Position numbers and translations under genes: made by a program
Assembly (NCBI GenBank): GCA_964631295.1
Contig: CAZVXI010000039.1
Span: 1-21,329, forward strand
Origin: CAZVXI01 sp964631295
GTDB lineage: Bacteria; Planctomycetota; Phycisphaerae; Phycisphaerales; SM1A02
Reading direction: 5' to 3'
DNA: 21,329 nt
Shown: piece after piece, positions 1 through 6,391 of the stretch
How the letters are laid out: each line of letters starts with the position of its first letter
Numbering within the stretch: position 1 is the stretch's first letter
Notes under the pieces: generated by a model
Seen by the model: only the letters and a program-made list of their open reading frames with translations
Told to the model about the DNA's origin: nothing
Databases searched by the model: none

Positions 1-624
1 GAGCTTTGTGACGAGATCGAACGCTGCCATATCCAAGTCAGCCGACTGAAGTTGCTCCATTAATTTGGTGCCTGCCCGTGACAGCGTTCGCCGCAGGGGT
101 CGTTGGATTTCTACTGGCACCGATTGATCCGGTTCCGCTCTGTCTGACTGGGCAGAGTCATCAGGCGTCCACTCATCCTTGTCCGGACACTCGTTGTAGA
201 GAATTGCAAGGTTGTTGTACAGTTGCTTGGCGTCGTCGAGTGTAAGAGGACGCTCGATGATGCCATCCTCGCATGATCGGCCGAGGTAGCACCGCAATGA
301 CACTACCGGTGTCCCGCTCCATTCCGACGTGACAGCGATCGATCCCTCATCACTCACGGAAGTCGGCACATCGCGAGCCGCGGTTTGGTGCATGCCGCGC
401 GCTCCCGGGTTCGTCGCAGGATCAGACGCAGCATCAATACAAAGTCGAAGCGATTCGCACGTTCCAACAAGATGATCGAGGTGTACGAGCATCTCACCCG
501 TTTGCGATCCATTGAATCGCACGACCCAGTACCCGTGTCGATTCGTAGTCCACACCTCAAGCGCCACATCTGATTGGCGCACCGTGAATCGCAAGGAGTC
601 CGCCTGAGTGCCCGGTGGGATCAT
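1..624 (-). CDS. Partial hypothetical protein (C-terminus off the left edge)
   Basis: An open minus-strand frame of 208 codons starts with ATG at 622-624 and runs through the left edge without a stop. It begins MIPPGTQADSLRFTVRQSD and continues with a beta-rich stretch (VALEVWTTNRHGYWVVRFNG), then a charged helical segment with TLDDAKQLYNNLAILYNE around residues 131-148. A stop lies in frame three codons upstream of the chosen ATG, so the start is well bounded, although I see no clear Shine-Dalgarno. The amino-acid mix (Trp, Cys, Asp, Glu, no low complexity) looks like real protein, unlike the alternative frames here. I do not recognise the family. I see no signal peptide or membrane segment in the visible part. 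Confidence 0.6.
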   Translation of the reverse strand, partial: MIPPGTQADSLRFTVRQSDVALEVWTTNRHGYWVVRFNGSQTGEMLVHLDHLVGTCESLRLCIDAASDPATNPGARGMHQTAARDVPTSVSDEGSIAVTSEWSGTPVVSLRCYLGRSCEDGIIERPLTLDDAKQLYNNLAILYNECPDKDEWTPDDSAQSDRAEPDQSVPVEIQRPLRRTLSRAGTKLMEQLQSADLDMAAFDLVTKL

Positions 625-790
625 CCGATCATGTTACCACATGCGATTCCGCTCGTATCCAAAGCCGACTGGCCGTTGGCTGCCACCGGGCGTCTACCCA
701 AACGGGCGGGCCCCGGAAAGTGCATTGCCATCGGCGGCGATTGGGGATGAGGGGGTGCCCGTTCCCAACTCAAATCCGCAGCTTCCGACC

Positions 791-1084
791 AGTACTCCGG
801 GCCGCTCCACCGCTCCGCAGCGCTTCAGTCGCGGTGGAAGACCGCCGCCGACCGCTCCTCCGCCGCTGCGTCACGGTAGAACAGCCCTCGCCACCGCTCC
901 ACAGCCGCTGTCTACCACGACTTCGCCCTTCTCCACCGCTACTCAGCCCCGGTCCACCACGACTCAGCCGCTGCCCACCGCTACGCATCCGCTGTCTACC
1001 GCTACTCCGACCCTCTCCACCGCGACACAGGGGCGGAACACCGCTCCGCCGCGCTGGATTCCTGCTCCCCAGTGGCAAATTTCT
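791..1084. repeat. Degenerate 21-bp tandem array 1
   Basis: About 14 diverged 21-bp units, clearest from 878 to 1063. Units begin with accgct or accacgact and contain cagccgctg or cgcccttctcc. In the plus frame starting at 608 they would read as seven-residue units such as TAPQPLS, TTTSPFS, TATQPRS, TTTQPLP and TATHPLS. Two unit types tend to alternate, giving a 42-bp higher-order period. There are no spacers, so this is not a CRISPR array. Confidence 0.7.
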
Positions 1085-1235
1085 TTGGCGACGAACCGCG
1101 TTCCTGCTGCGTCAGACCGAATTGATGAGCAAGTAGGGTGGGGTGAGCCCGGCGAACCCCACGCGGCTCCGTCGCATCTCGGCGCAGAACACCGGGATCC
1201 GGCCCGCAACTTCCAGACCGCGACAGTAGTGCAAG

Positions 1236-1466
1236 ACGGGGGGATCGTTTCGCAAAACGGAACTTTCGTCTTGGTGTACGGAGACTTCGTCTTGCCAGAC
1301 GGAACTTTCGTCTTGTTGTACGGAGACTTCGTCTTGCCAGACGGAACTTTCGTCTTGGTAAACGGACTCTCCGTTTTGGTGTACGAACGGCTCGTCTTTG
1401 CAGACGGACCCTCCGTTTTGTCAGACAGACCGATCGTCTTGCCAAAAGGCGACTTCCGCGTGCTGA
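1236..1466. repeat. 21-bp tandem array 2
   Basis: About eleven 21-bp units, with the core at 1257-1445. Units start acgga and carry ttcgtcttg near the centre. The units at 1278-1298 and 1320-1340 are identical and alternate with acggaactttcgtcttg-type units at 1257, 1299 and 1341, giving a 42-bp higher-order repeat. Similarity decays toward the right end. In the plus frame the units would read DGTFVLV / YGDFVLP; on the minus strand, KTKVPSG / KTKSPYN. Confidence 0.85.
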
Positions 1467-1752
1467 CGTCGCCGCGATTCGGTGGCTCGGGGGCTGGTCT
1501 GATGGGCAGTCTGGACGAACAGTCTCGGCTTCGCCGGGGCTGAGACTGAAGCGTCGCCCGTTGCTTGCCCCACACGCGGCTCCCACCATCAGAACCTGCT
1601 GACAAAAATGGACGAATTATGGCGCTGCATCGGCTACATCGGTGAGGGCAATGACTGTATCAGAGCGACGCTTCCGGATTCGGTCACGAGTGACTCCGTT
1701 CGGCGACAGCATACGCAGCCGGGCCGCTGGGGCCAGAATCGGAACGCTGATT

Positions 1753-1858
1753 GCGCGCGACAGGTGATTCATTGCTTGAGACAGGTGTGGCGCTCTTTGA
1801 AACAGGTGTCGCGCGCGGCGCGACAGGTGTGGCGCTCTTTGAAACACCTGTCGCGCGC
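1753..1858. repeat. 14-bp perfect inverted repeat bounding array 3
   Basis: gcgcgcgacaggtg at 1753-1766 is the exact reverse complement of cacctgtcgcgcgc at 1845-1858. Between them the array also contains a smaller palindrome: tgtcgcgc (1807-1814), a 3-nt loop, then gcgcgaca (1818-1825). The last repeat unit has its cagg-tg core flipped to ca-cctg, which creates the outer inverted repeat. Confidence 0.75.
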
Positions 1859-1863
1859 TGTGA
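1759..1863. repeat. 21-bp tandem array 3
   Basis: Five 21-bp units begin at 1759, 1780, 1801, 1822 and 1843. Units at 1780-1800 and 1822-1842 are identical (gacaggtgtggcgctctttg followed by a). The others share the acaggtg start, and the last has acacctg. Alternation again gives a 42-bp higher order. The sequence is unrelated to arrays 1 and 2, so only the period is shared. Confidence 0.8.
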
Positions 1864-1866
1864 ATC

Positions 1867-2172
1867 TTACTGGATCGCCAGATAATGCCGGTGGACGTTG
1901 GTGCATGCCCCGCCGGGCGAGCTTGAGGCGTTGCGGGAGGGTCCGGGAAGTTCCGGGAAGGGCCTGAATGGTTCAGTCGCCGTAGAAGTTCGCCGGACGT
2001 TGCAGCGGCCCGCGAGTTGCGCGATCTCTTCCTGTAACAGGTCGAAGCGCGGCTGGAGTTGCTGGAAGGTCACATTTCCGGGGGCGGCGGCAAGTAGGAT
2101 GTCAGCCGCCAGCTGCAAGGTGGCAGCGGTTTGGAGGCGCTGCCGAGTGCGGGTGAGGATGCTGCCGGACAT
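1867..2172 (-). CDS. Possible small helix-rich protein (uncertain)
   Basis: An ORF of 101 codons starts with ATG at 2172 and stops three bases from array 3. It begins MSGSILTRTRQRLQTAATLQ and has amphipathic helical segments through about residue 60 (LAADILLAAAPG, FDLLQEEIAQLAGRC). A Pro/Ser-rich tail follows. The same frame continues upstream to 2289 but there crosses the palindromic repeat at 2224-2250, so the shorter start is preferred. The Shine-Dalgarno is weak and I do not recognise the family. It could be a real small protein tied to the repeat region, a gene remnant, or chance. Confidence 0.3.
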   Translation of the reverse strand: MSGSILTRTRQRLQTAATLQLAADILLAAAPGNVTFQQLQPRFDLLQEEIAQLAGRCNVRRTSTATEPFRPFPELPGPSRNASSSPGGACTNVHRHYLAIQ

Positions 2173-2223
2173 GAGAAAGCAATCATCATCATCGTGGGAT
2201 TTTACTCCGATTCCTGTGGGCCG

Positions 2224-2250
2224 TGGATTCCCGCCTTCGCGGGAATGACG
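2224..2250 (-). repeat. 27-bp dispersed palindromic repeat, copy A
   Basis: Arms attcccgc (2227-2234) and gcgggaat (2239-2246) flank a 4-nt loop, with tgg and gacg at the ends. On the minus strand it reads cgtcattcccgcgaaggc and onward. This is the REP-like palindrome whose translations give the familiar HSREGGNP / PAFAGMT peptides in many bacterial genomes. It lies 35 bp beyond the stop of the minus-strand gene at 2286. It may act as a terminator or mRNA 3'-end stabiliser, but there is no T tract. Confidence 0.8.
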
Positions 2251-2285
2251 CGCGATCCATGTCAATCCTGTCCATCCATGCCCAT

Positions 2286-3113
2286 TCACTCATCGCGCGA
2301 CTTGTCGCGCAGCACTGCCATGGCCTCGGCGGGGTCGGCCGGCAGTTCCGTCGGCTCATCGAGGGGCTCCCGTTCAGATCGGCGGACGTGGACCGGGCCG
2401 CGAGAGCGCGCAGCTCGATCGCGCTTGCGCAGGGCGCGGACGCGGATCATGAGCACTGCGAACACGATGAGCATCAGCCCGAGCACACCTGCGATGATGG
2501 CAAGGAAGTTGTCGCCGTTCGCAATGCCTGATGAGCGCGAATCACTTTGCACCGTGATGAATGCGCCGACGAATGCGGGGTAGTCAATCGAAGTGCCTTC
2601 GCGCGATTCGTAGCGCGCGAGTTTGTACAAGCGCGCGATGACCTCGACCTCATCGCCCGGAGAGCCGACCAAGCGCGATGCGGGAACGAACGCAAGAAGC
2701 GCGCGCGGCACTTCATCGGCGCTGGCCCCCACTTCCGGGGCGGGTCTGATGAACAGGCCCACGAAGTCATCCGCAGGGGGATCGAGCGGTGAGACCTGTT
2801 CCAGCCGGCCGGCCACGCGACACAGCTCGCCTCGATATGCAGCCGGGTCAGCAGCGATGGCGGCGATATCCGGATGGAGGCGAACGGGGGCGTCGCCGAG
2901 TTCGCTGCCCCACTGCCGGGCGTTCTCAATGAGTGCGTAGAAGCCGGCATCCTGATGGTCGCGACCGTCAATGGTGCTGTTGAGTTCGATGGTCTGTTCT
3001 GCGGTGAGATCGGGGATATCTGCTGTGGCTGAACTCGGCAGGGTGATCGCGTGGAGCACGATAAGGATGAGGATGAGGATGTGCATGTGCATGTGCGGCC
3101 GGGACTGTATCAT
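2286..3113 (-). CDS. Secreted, C-terminally membrane-anchored hypothetical protein
   Basis: The product has 275 residues. A Sec signal peptide with an ILILILIVL core (residues 12-20) ends near SSATA-D (cleavage after about Ala31). The mature part is about 170 residues with a central YRGELCRVAGRLEQV segment (93-107), a Val/Gly pattern that recalls small OB-like domains in planctomycete hypothetical proteins. One membrane helix follows at about 203-224, then a basic stop-transfer (RALRKRDRAARSR) and an acidic cytoplasmic tail. The start at 3113 is supported by GAGG seven bases upstream; ATGs at 3092 and 3086 are alternatives. The gene is divergent from the hydrolase at 3150 with only 36 bp between start codons, so the promoters must overlap the neighbouring reading frame. 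Function unknown. Confidence 0.75.
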   Translation of the reverse strand: MIQSRPHMHMHILILILIVLHAITLPSSATADIPDLTAEQTIELNSTIDGRDHQDAGFYALIENARQWGSELGDAPVRLHPDIAAIAADPAAYRGELCRVAGRLEQVSPLDPPADDFVGLFIRPAPEVGASADEVPRALLAFVPASRLVGSPGDEVEVIARLYKLARYESREGTSIDYPAFVGAFITVQSDSRSSGIANGDNFLAIIAGVLGLMLIVFAVLMIRVRALRKRDRAARSRGPVHVRRSEREPLDEPTELPADPAEAMAVLRDKSRDE

Positions 3114-3149
3114 GCGTGGACCTCAGACATCTCGGAGAGAACTGCCACC

Positions 3150-5090
3150 ATGCAAAGATACCAGACCCATCTCGCCACACTGTTGCTCGCACTGCTGACA
3201 ACAACAATGATCTCGCTCGGGGGGTGCGCATCGCTCACGACGATGAGATCAACTGCATCGCCGGGTGCCTTGCCTGATGAGTTCACGGCAGAGAACATCG
3301 GGCAATACTATGTCAAGCGCGAGTTTCGCATCCCGATGCGTGATGGTGTGCGGCTGCACACGAAGGTGTTGATCCCGAAGGATCGCTCGAAGGAGCACCC
3401 GATTCTGCTGCGGCGGACGCCGTACTCATGTGCGCCTTACGGGCCGGGCGAGTTCTCGCGCGGCATCGGCCGGTATGACCGCTATCTGAGAGACAACTAC
3501 ATCCTCGCCTTCCAGGATGTGCGTGGCACGTACATGTCGGAAGGTGAGTTTGTCAACATGCGGCCGCACAACCCGGCCAGGCAGAGCCCGAATGATTTTG
3601 ATGAATCAACTGATGCGCATGATACGATCGAATGGCTGATCAACAACGTGCCGAGCAACAACGGCAACGTGGGGATGTGGGGCATTTCGTACCCGGGCTT
3701 CTACGCGGCGGCGAGCATGATCGATGCGCACCCGGCGCTCAAGGCGGTGTCGCCTCAGGCGCCGATCGCGGACTGGTGGTTCGATGACTTTCATCATCAT
3801 GGCGCGTTCTTCCTGCCGCACTGCTTCCGGTTCATCTCGAGTTTCGGTCTGCCGCGGCCTGAGCCGACAACAAGGCGGCCGCGACGCGAGTTTGAGATAT
3901 GGTCGCCAGACGGCTATGCGTTCTACCTCGACATGGGGCCGTTGAAGAATGCCAACGAGCGATACCTGAAGGGGAACGTGGAGTTCTGGAACAAGACGGT
4001 CGCGCATCCGAACTACGACGAGTTCTGGCAGTCGCGCAACATCCTGCCGCACTTGAACGATGTGGCCCCGGCGGTGATGACTGTTGGCGGATGGTTTGAT
4101 GCAGAAGACCTGTACGGCCCGCTGCAGATTTATCGCAGTGTTGAGCAGAAAAACCCGGATGTGTTCAACATTCTCGTGATGGGTCCGTGGGCGCATGGCG
4201 GCTGGTCGCGCGGTGCGGGCGATCGGCTTGGCAATGCGTACTTCGGCGGGCCGACGAGCCCGTGGTATCAGGAGCACATCGAAAAGAAGTTCTTTGATCA
4301 TTATCTGCGCGATGGCAAGACCAGCTCGGTTGATCTGCCCGAAGCAACCGTGTTCGAAACTGGCGCGAACGAGTGGCGCGAGTTTGATGTCTGGCCGCCT
4401 GCGAATGCCACGGAAGCGCGCATGTATCTGCATGCGGATGGCTCGATGAACTTCAATCGGCCGACTTCCGCCAGAAGCGGCTATCGCGAATACATCTCCG
4501 ACCCGGACAAGCCGGTGCCGTTCACGGAAGAAATCGCCCAGGGCATGACACGCGCGTACATGACTGATGACCAGCGGTTTGCGGGCCGCCGACCTGATGT
4601 GCTGGTGTATCAGACTGATGTACTGGAGGAGGATTTGACGATCGCCGGGCCGATCATCGCGAACCTGATGGTGTCAACGAGTGGGACGGATTCGGACTGG
4701 ATCGTGAAGGTGATCGATGTGCATCCGCATGATGCGGCTGACTTCCCGGATATTCGCGAGGGCACGCGCACGGCTGGCTACCAGATGATGGTTCGCAGTG
4801 AAGTGATGCGAGGCAGGTTCCGCAACAGCTACGAGCACCCCGAGGGGTTCGTGCCGAACGAGCCGACGCTCGTCCGCCTGCCGCTGCAGGATGTGCTGCA
4901 CACCTTCAAGAAGGGCCACCGGCTGATGGTGCAGATTCAGAGTACGTGGTTCCCGCTGATCGACCGAAACCCGCAGCAGTTCGTGCCGAACATCTTCCTG
5001 GCTGACGAGGAGGATTTCATCACCGCGACGCAGCGTGTGTATGCATCGCCCGAGCACGCGACATGGCTGGAGATTGGTGTTCTTGACTGA
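3150..5090 (+). CDS. CocE/NonD family serine hydrolase, lipoprotein
   Basis: The product has 646 residues. The ATG at 3150 follows GGAGAGA and opens a lipoprotein signal with lipobox SLGG-C26; the longer upstream frame lacks a signal, so it is not used. The body matches the X-Pro dipeptidyl-peptidase S15 / CocE / alpha-amino-acid ester hydrolase fold. The nucleophile is Ser180 in GMWGISYPG, the acid Asp317 in GGWFDAEDLYG, and the base His349 in GPWAHGGW. A C-terminal jelly-roll (PepX_C-like) domain begins around residue 420. The GGWFDAEDLYG and GPWAHGGW motifs are closest in style to the alpha-amino-acid ester hydrolase / glutaryl-acylase branch. It probably hydrolyses esters or amides of small acyl compounds on the periplasmic side of a membrane; the substrate cannot be read from sequence. 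It is a single gene with no obvious operon partner. Confidence 0.88.
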   Translation: MQRYQTHLATLLLALLTTTMISLGGCASLTTMRSTASPGALPDEFTAENIGQYYVKREFRIPMRDGVRLHTKVLIPKDRSKEHPILLRRTPYSCAPYGPGEFSRGIGRYDRYLRDNYILAFQDVRGTYMSEGEFVNMRPHNPARQSPNDFDESTDAHDTIEWLINNVPSNNGNVGMWGISYPGFYAAASMIDAHPALKAVSPQAPIADWWFDDFHHHGAFFLPHCFRFISSFGLPRPEPTTRRPRREFEIWSPDGYAFYLDMGPLKNANERYLKGNVEFWNKTVAHPNYDEFWQSRNILPHLNDVAPAVMTVGGWFDAEDLYGPLQIYRSVEQKNPDVFNILVMGPWAHGGWSRGAGDRLGNAYFGGPTSPWYQEHIEKKFFDHYLRDGKTSSVDLPEATVFETGANEWREFDVWPPANATEARMYLHADGSMNFNRPTSARSGYREYISDPDKPVPFTEEIAQGMTRAYMTDDQRFAGRRPDVLVYQTDVLEEDLTIAGPIIANLMVSTSGTDSDWIVKVIDVHPHDAADFPDIREGTRTAGYQMMVRSEVMRGRFRNSYEHPEGFVPNEPTLVRLPLQDVLHTFKKGHRLMVQIQSTWFPLIDRNPQQFVPNIFLADEEDFITATQRVYASPEHATWLEIGVLD

Positions 5091-5102
5091 GCCCGTGTCC
5101 CA

Positions 5103-5129
5103 CGTCATGCCTGCGAAAGCAGGCATCCA
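5103..5129 (+). repeat. 27-bp dispersed palindromic repeat, copy B
   Basis: Arms atgcctgc (5107-5114) and gcaggcat (5119-5126) flank a gaaa loop, with cgtc and cca at the ends. It begins 12 bp after the stop of the hydrolase gene. Compared with copy A at 2224-2250 (read on its minus strand), both differing arm positions change together, preserving base pairing. Confidence 0.8.
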
Positions 5130-5211
5130 CAGACACGCAGTGCATCAGGAGCCGGTGGGTACCCGCGTTCGCGAGTACGACGCTCGGAATGCAAATCTTT
5201 GATGTCGTGTC

Positions 5212-5240
5212 TTGACTTCTCCTGCCTTGTCACAGATACT
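5212..5240 (+). promoter_or_regulatory. Predicted sigma-70-type promoter of the his operon
   Basis: The -35 box TTGACT (5212-5217) and -10 box GATACT (5235-5240) are separated by exactly 17 bp. The expected transcription start is about 5247-5250, at or within a few bases of the leader-peptide ATG at 5250, so the leader may be translated from a leaderless or nearly leaderless transcript. Confidence 0.6.
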
Positions 5241-5249
5241 GAAGATCGC

Positions 5250-5312
5250 ATGACCACCGCAGTTGCCCAGCATCACCATCATCACCACCACGCGAGACGC
5301 GAGGCCGGCTGA
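5250..5312 (+). CDS. hisL: his operon leader peptide with seven consecutive His codons
   Basis: A 20-codon ORF: MTTAVAQ, seven His (codons 8-14 at 5271-5291, mixed CAT and CAC), then ARREAG and TGA. Seven consecutive His codons just upstream of hisG and overlapping mutually exclusive RNA hairpins are the hallmark of a his leader peptide; the enterobacterial leader also has seven. The ORF lies directly below a predicted promoter and 140 bp before hisG. It serves as a sensor: ribosome progress over the His run reports charged tRNA-His. There is a possible GAAGA at 5241-5245, very close to the ATG. No other role is expected for the peptide. Confidence 0.88.
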   Translation: MTTAVAQHHHHHHHARREAG

Positions 5313-5322
5313 TGGTGCGCTG
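5268..5322 (+). promoter_or_regulatory. Attenuator pause hairpin (segments 1:2)
   Basis: cagc (5268-5271) pairs with gctg (5319-5322), and caccatca (5274-5281, inside the His codons) pairs with tgatggtg (5310-5317, starting at the leader stop codon). A small internal loop separates the two stems. Twelve base pairs join the His-codon run to the region just after the leader stop, as expected for the pause structure that couples RNA polymerase to the translating ribosome. Confidence 0.7.
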
Positions 5323-5362
5323 AGGTCAGAAGACCGCAAGAACCACCCAGAACGTCGGCCTC
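5301..5362 (+). promoter_or_regulatory. Attenuator antiterminator (segments 2:3)
   Basis: gaggccggc (5301-5309, the last codons of the leader) can pair with gtcggcctc (5354-5362): nine pairs with one G-U. This pairing consumes the left arm of the terminator. A ribosome stalled on the His codons leaves 5301-5309 free, so the antiterminator forms. A ribosome that reaches the stop at 5310 covers it, so the terminator forms. A small ggtc-agaa-gacc hairpin (5324-5335) lies in the loop. Confidence 0.7.
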
Positions 5363-5383
5363 GGCCGGCGTTCTGTTCGTTTT
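5349..5383 (+). terminator. his attenuator terminator (segments 3:4)
   Basis: agaacgtcggcc (5349-5360) pairs with ggccggcgttct (5363-5374): twelve pairs in total, the innermost unlikely to close over the 2-nt gap. It is followed by the T-rich gttcgtttt (5375-5383). The T tract is interrupted but the stem is strong. It lies 69 bp before the hisG start. Confidence 0.75.
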
Positions 5384-5452
5384 GGCCTGTGTTTCCATCG
5401 TCAAGCGGCATCGCCGGCCTGCCCCAGAAATCGACAGAACAACAATCGAGCA

Positions 5453-6379
5453 ATGACCATGACGACGACAAGCACGACAACAACCGAAGAAGCTGATATC
5501 TCCCGGGCCCCAAGCCCGGCCAGCACACTGATGCTCGCGCTGCCCAAGGGCCGCATGCAGGAAGGCGTGCTGCGCCTGCTGCGCGATGCGGGGATTGATG
5601 TGCGACTTGATGACCGCACCTATCGGCCGACGATCGGCATTGACGCGGTGGATGCCAAGATGCTCAAGCCGCAGAACATCATCGAGATGCTTGATGCAGG
5701 CACCCGCGACCTGGGCTTTGCCGGTGCCGACTGGGTGGCGGAGCTTGACGCAGATGTGGTCGAAGTGCTCGATACCGGGCTCGATCCGGTCCGTATCGTT
5801 GCTGCTGCGCCGCGAGAGATGATCGACGAGTCAGGCAAGATCGCTGCCAGTCCGCTCCGCATCGCCACCGAGTATGTGAGGCTGGCCGAGCGCTGGGTTG
5901 ATGAACGCAGCCTTGATGCTCGGATCATCCGGTCGTTTGGCGCGACGGAAGTCTTCCCGCCGGAAGATGCGGACTGCATCATCGACAACACCGCCACTGG
6001 CTCGACGCTGCGCGCCAACGGGCTGGGTGTGGTGGATGTGTTGTGTGAATCGAGCACGCGTCTGTATACGAGCGCTGCCGCGCTGCGTGATGATGCAAAG
6101 CGCAGGCGAATCGATGAGATTGTGCTGCTGCTGCAATCAGTACTGGAAGCACGCTCACGTGTGATGCTGGAGGCGAATGTTGATGCGGAATCGCTCGATG
6201 CGCTCGTGGAGGTGATTCCCTGCATGCAGGAGCCAACGGTTGCCCCGCTGCATGGATCGAAGGCATTTGCAGTCAAGGCGGCGGTGCCACGGGCTGAACT
6301 CGCGACACTGATTCCACAGCTCAAGCGGCTGGGCGGGCGCGACATCATCGTCACCCAGACATCGCAGATCGTCGCGTGA
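5453..6379 (+). CDS. hisG: ATP phosphoribosyltransferase, long form with regulatory domain
   Basis: The product has 308 residues. It catalyses the first step of histidine synthesis, ATP plus PRPP to phosphoribosyl-ATP. LALPKGRM (residues 28-35) is the usual N-terminal motif. DNTATGSTLRANGL (178-191) is the HisG signature that binds the PRPP phosphates. The C-terminal ~75 residues (EVIPCMQEPTVAPLHG through TQTSQIVA) form the ACT-like HisG_C domain of the long form, which normally gives feedback inhibition by histidine and needs no HisZ. The first 26 residues are a Thr-rich low-complexity extension (MTMTTTSTTTTEEAD) beyond the family norm. ATGs at 5459 and 5531 are alternative starts, none with a convincing Shine-Dalgarno. 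First gene of the operon, under the upstream attenuator. Confidence 0.96.
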   Translation: MTMTTTSTTTTEEADISRAPSPASTLMLALPKGRMQEGVLRLLRDAGIDVRLDDRTYRPTIGIDAVDAKMLKPQNIIEMLDAGTRDLGFAGADWVAELDADVVEVLDTGLDPVRIVAAAPREMIDESGKIAASPLRIATEYVRLAERWVDERSLDARIIRSFGATEVFPPEDADCIIDNTATGSTLRANGLGVVDVLCESSTRLYTSAAALRDDAKRRRIDEIVLLLQSVLEARSRVMLEANVDAESLDALVEVIPCMQEPTVAPLHGSKAFAVKAAVPRAELATLIPQLKRLGGRDIIVTQTSQIVA

Positions 6380-6391
6380 GGAATGGATGTC

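Larger units (their letters stand above)
625..1866. other. Gene-poor region dominated by 21-bp minisatellites
   Basis: This 1.24-kb stretch contains several overlapping long open frames on both strands, but none resembles a protein family. Their length is explained by 21-bp (seven-codon) periodicity and GC-rich composition that keep several frames free of stops. It holds three repeat arrays, listed separately. The spacers at 625-790, 1085-1235 and 1467-1752 show no gene, RNA gene or promoter that I can support. Confidence 0.6.

Noticed and set aside
608..1543. A 311-codon plus-strand ORF across arrays 1 and 2
   Set aside because: It also overlaps the start of the partial gene on the other strand and competes with similarly long minus-strand frames. 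Its length comes from 21-bp periodicity, and it lacks a recognisable domain or signal peptide.
964..1605. Minus-strand ORF with KTKVPSG/KTKSPYN repeats
   Set aside because: It reads through array 2 and part of array 1 with no unique domain. I cannot tell it from a frame kept open by repeat composition.
791..1863. CRISPR array
   Set aside because: Units are contiguous 21-mers with no unique spacers, and no cas genes are present in the window.
1608..1967. Plus-strand ORF with RQVWRSL/KQVSRAA repeats
   Set aside because: Repeat-driven, antisense to the small ORF at 1867-2172, and with no recognisable ends.
3051..3149. Upstream extension of the hydrolase start
   Set aside because: It would hide the lipoprotein signal and run into the divergent gene; the ATG at 3150 has a good ribosome-binding site.
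3606..4433. 275-codon minus-strand ORF inside the hydrolase gene
   Set aside because: Antisense shadow of a gene with a complete catalytic triad; the translation is Arg/His-rich with no domain.
5263..5496. 77-codon plus-strand ORF spanning the attenuator
   Set aside because: It overlaps the His leader in another frame and reads through the terminator; low complexity.
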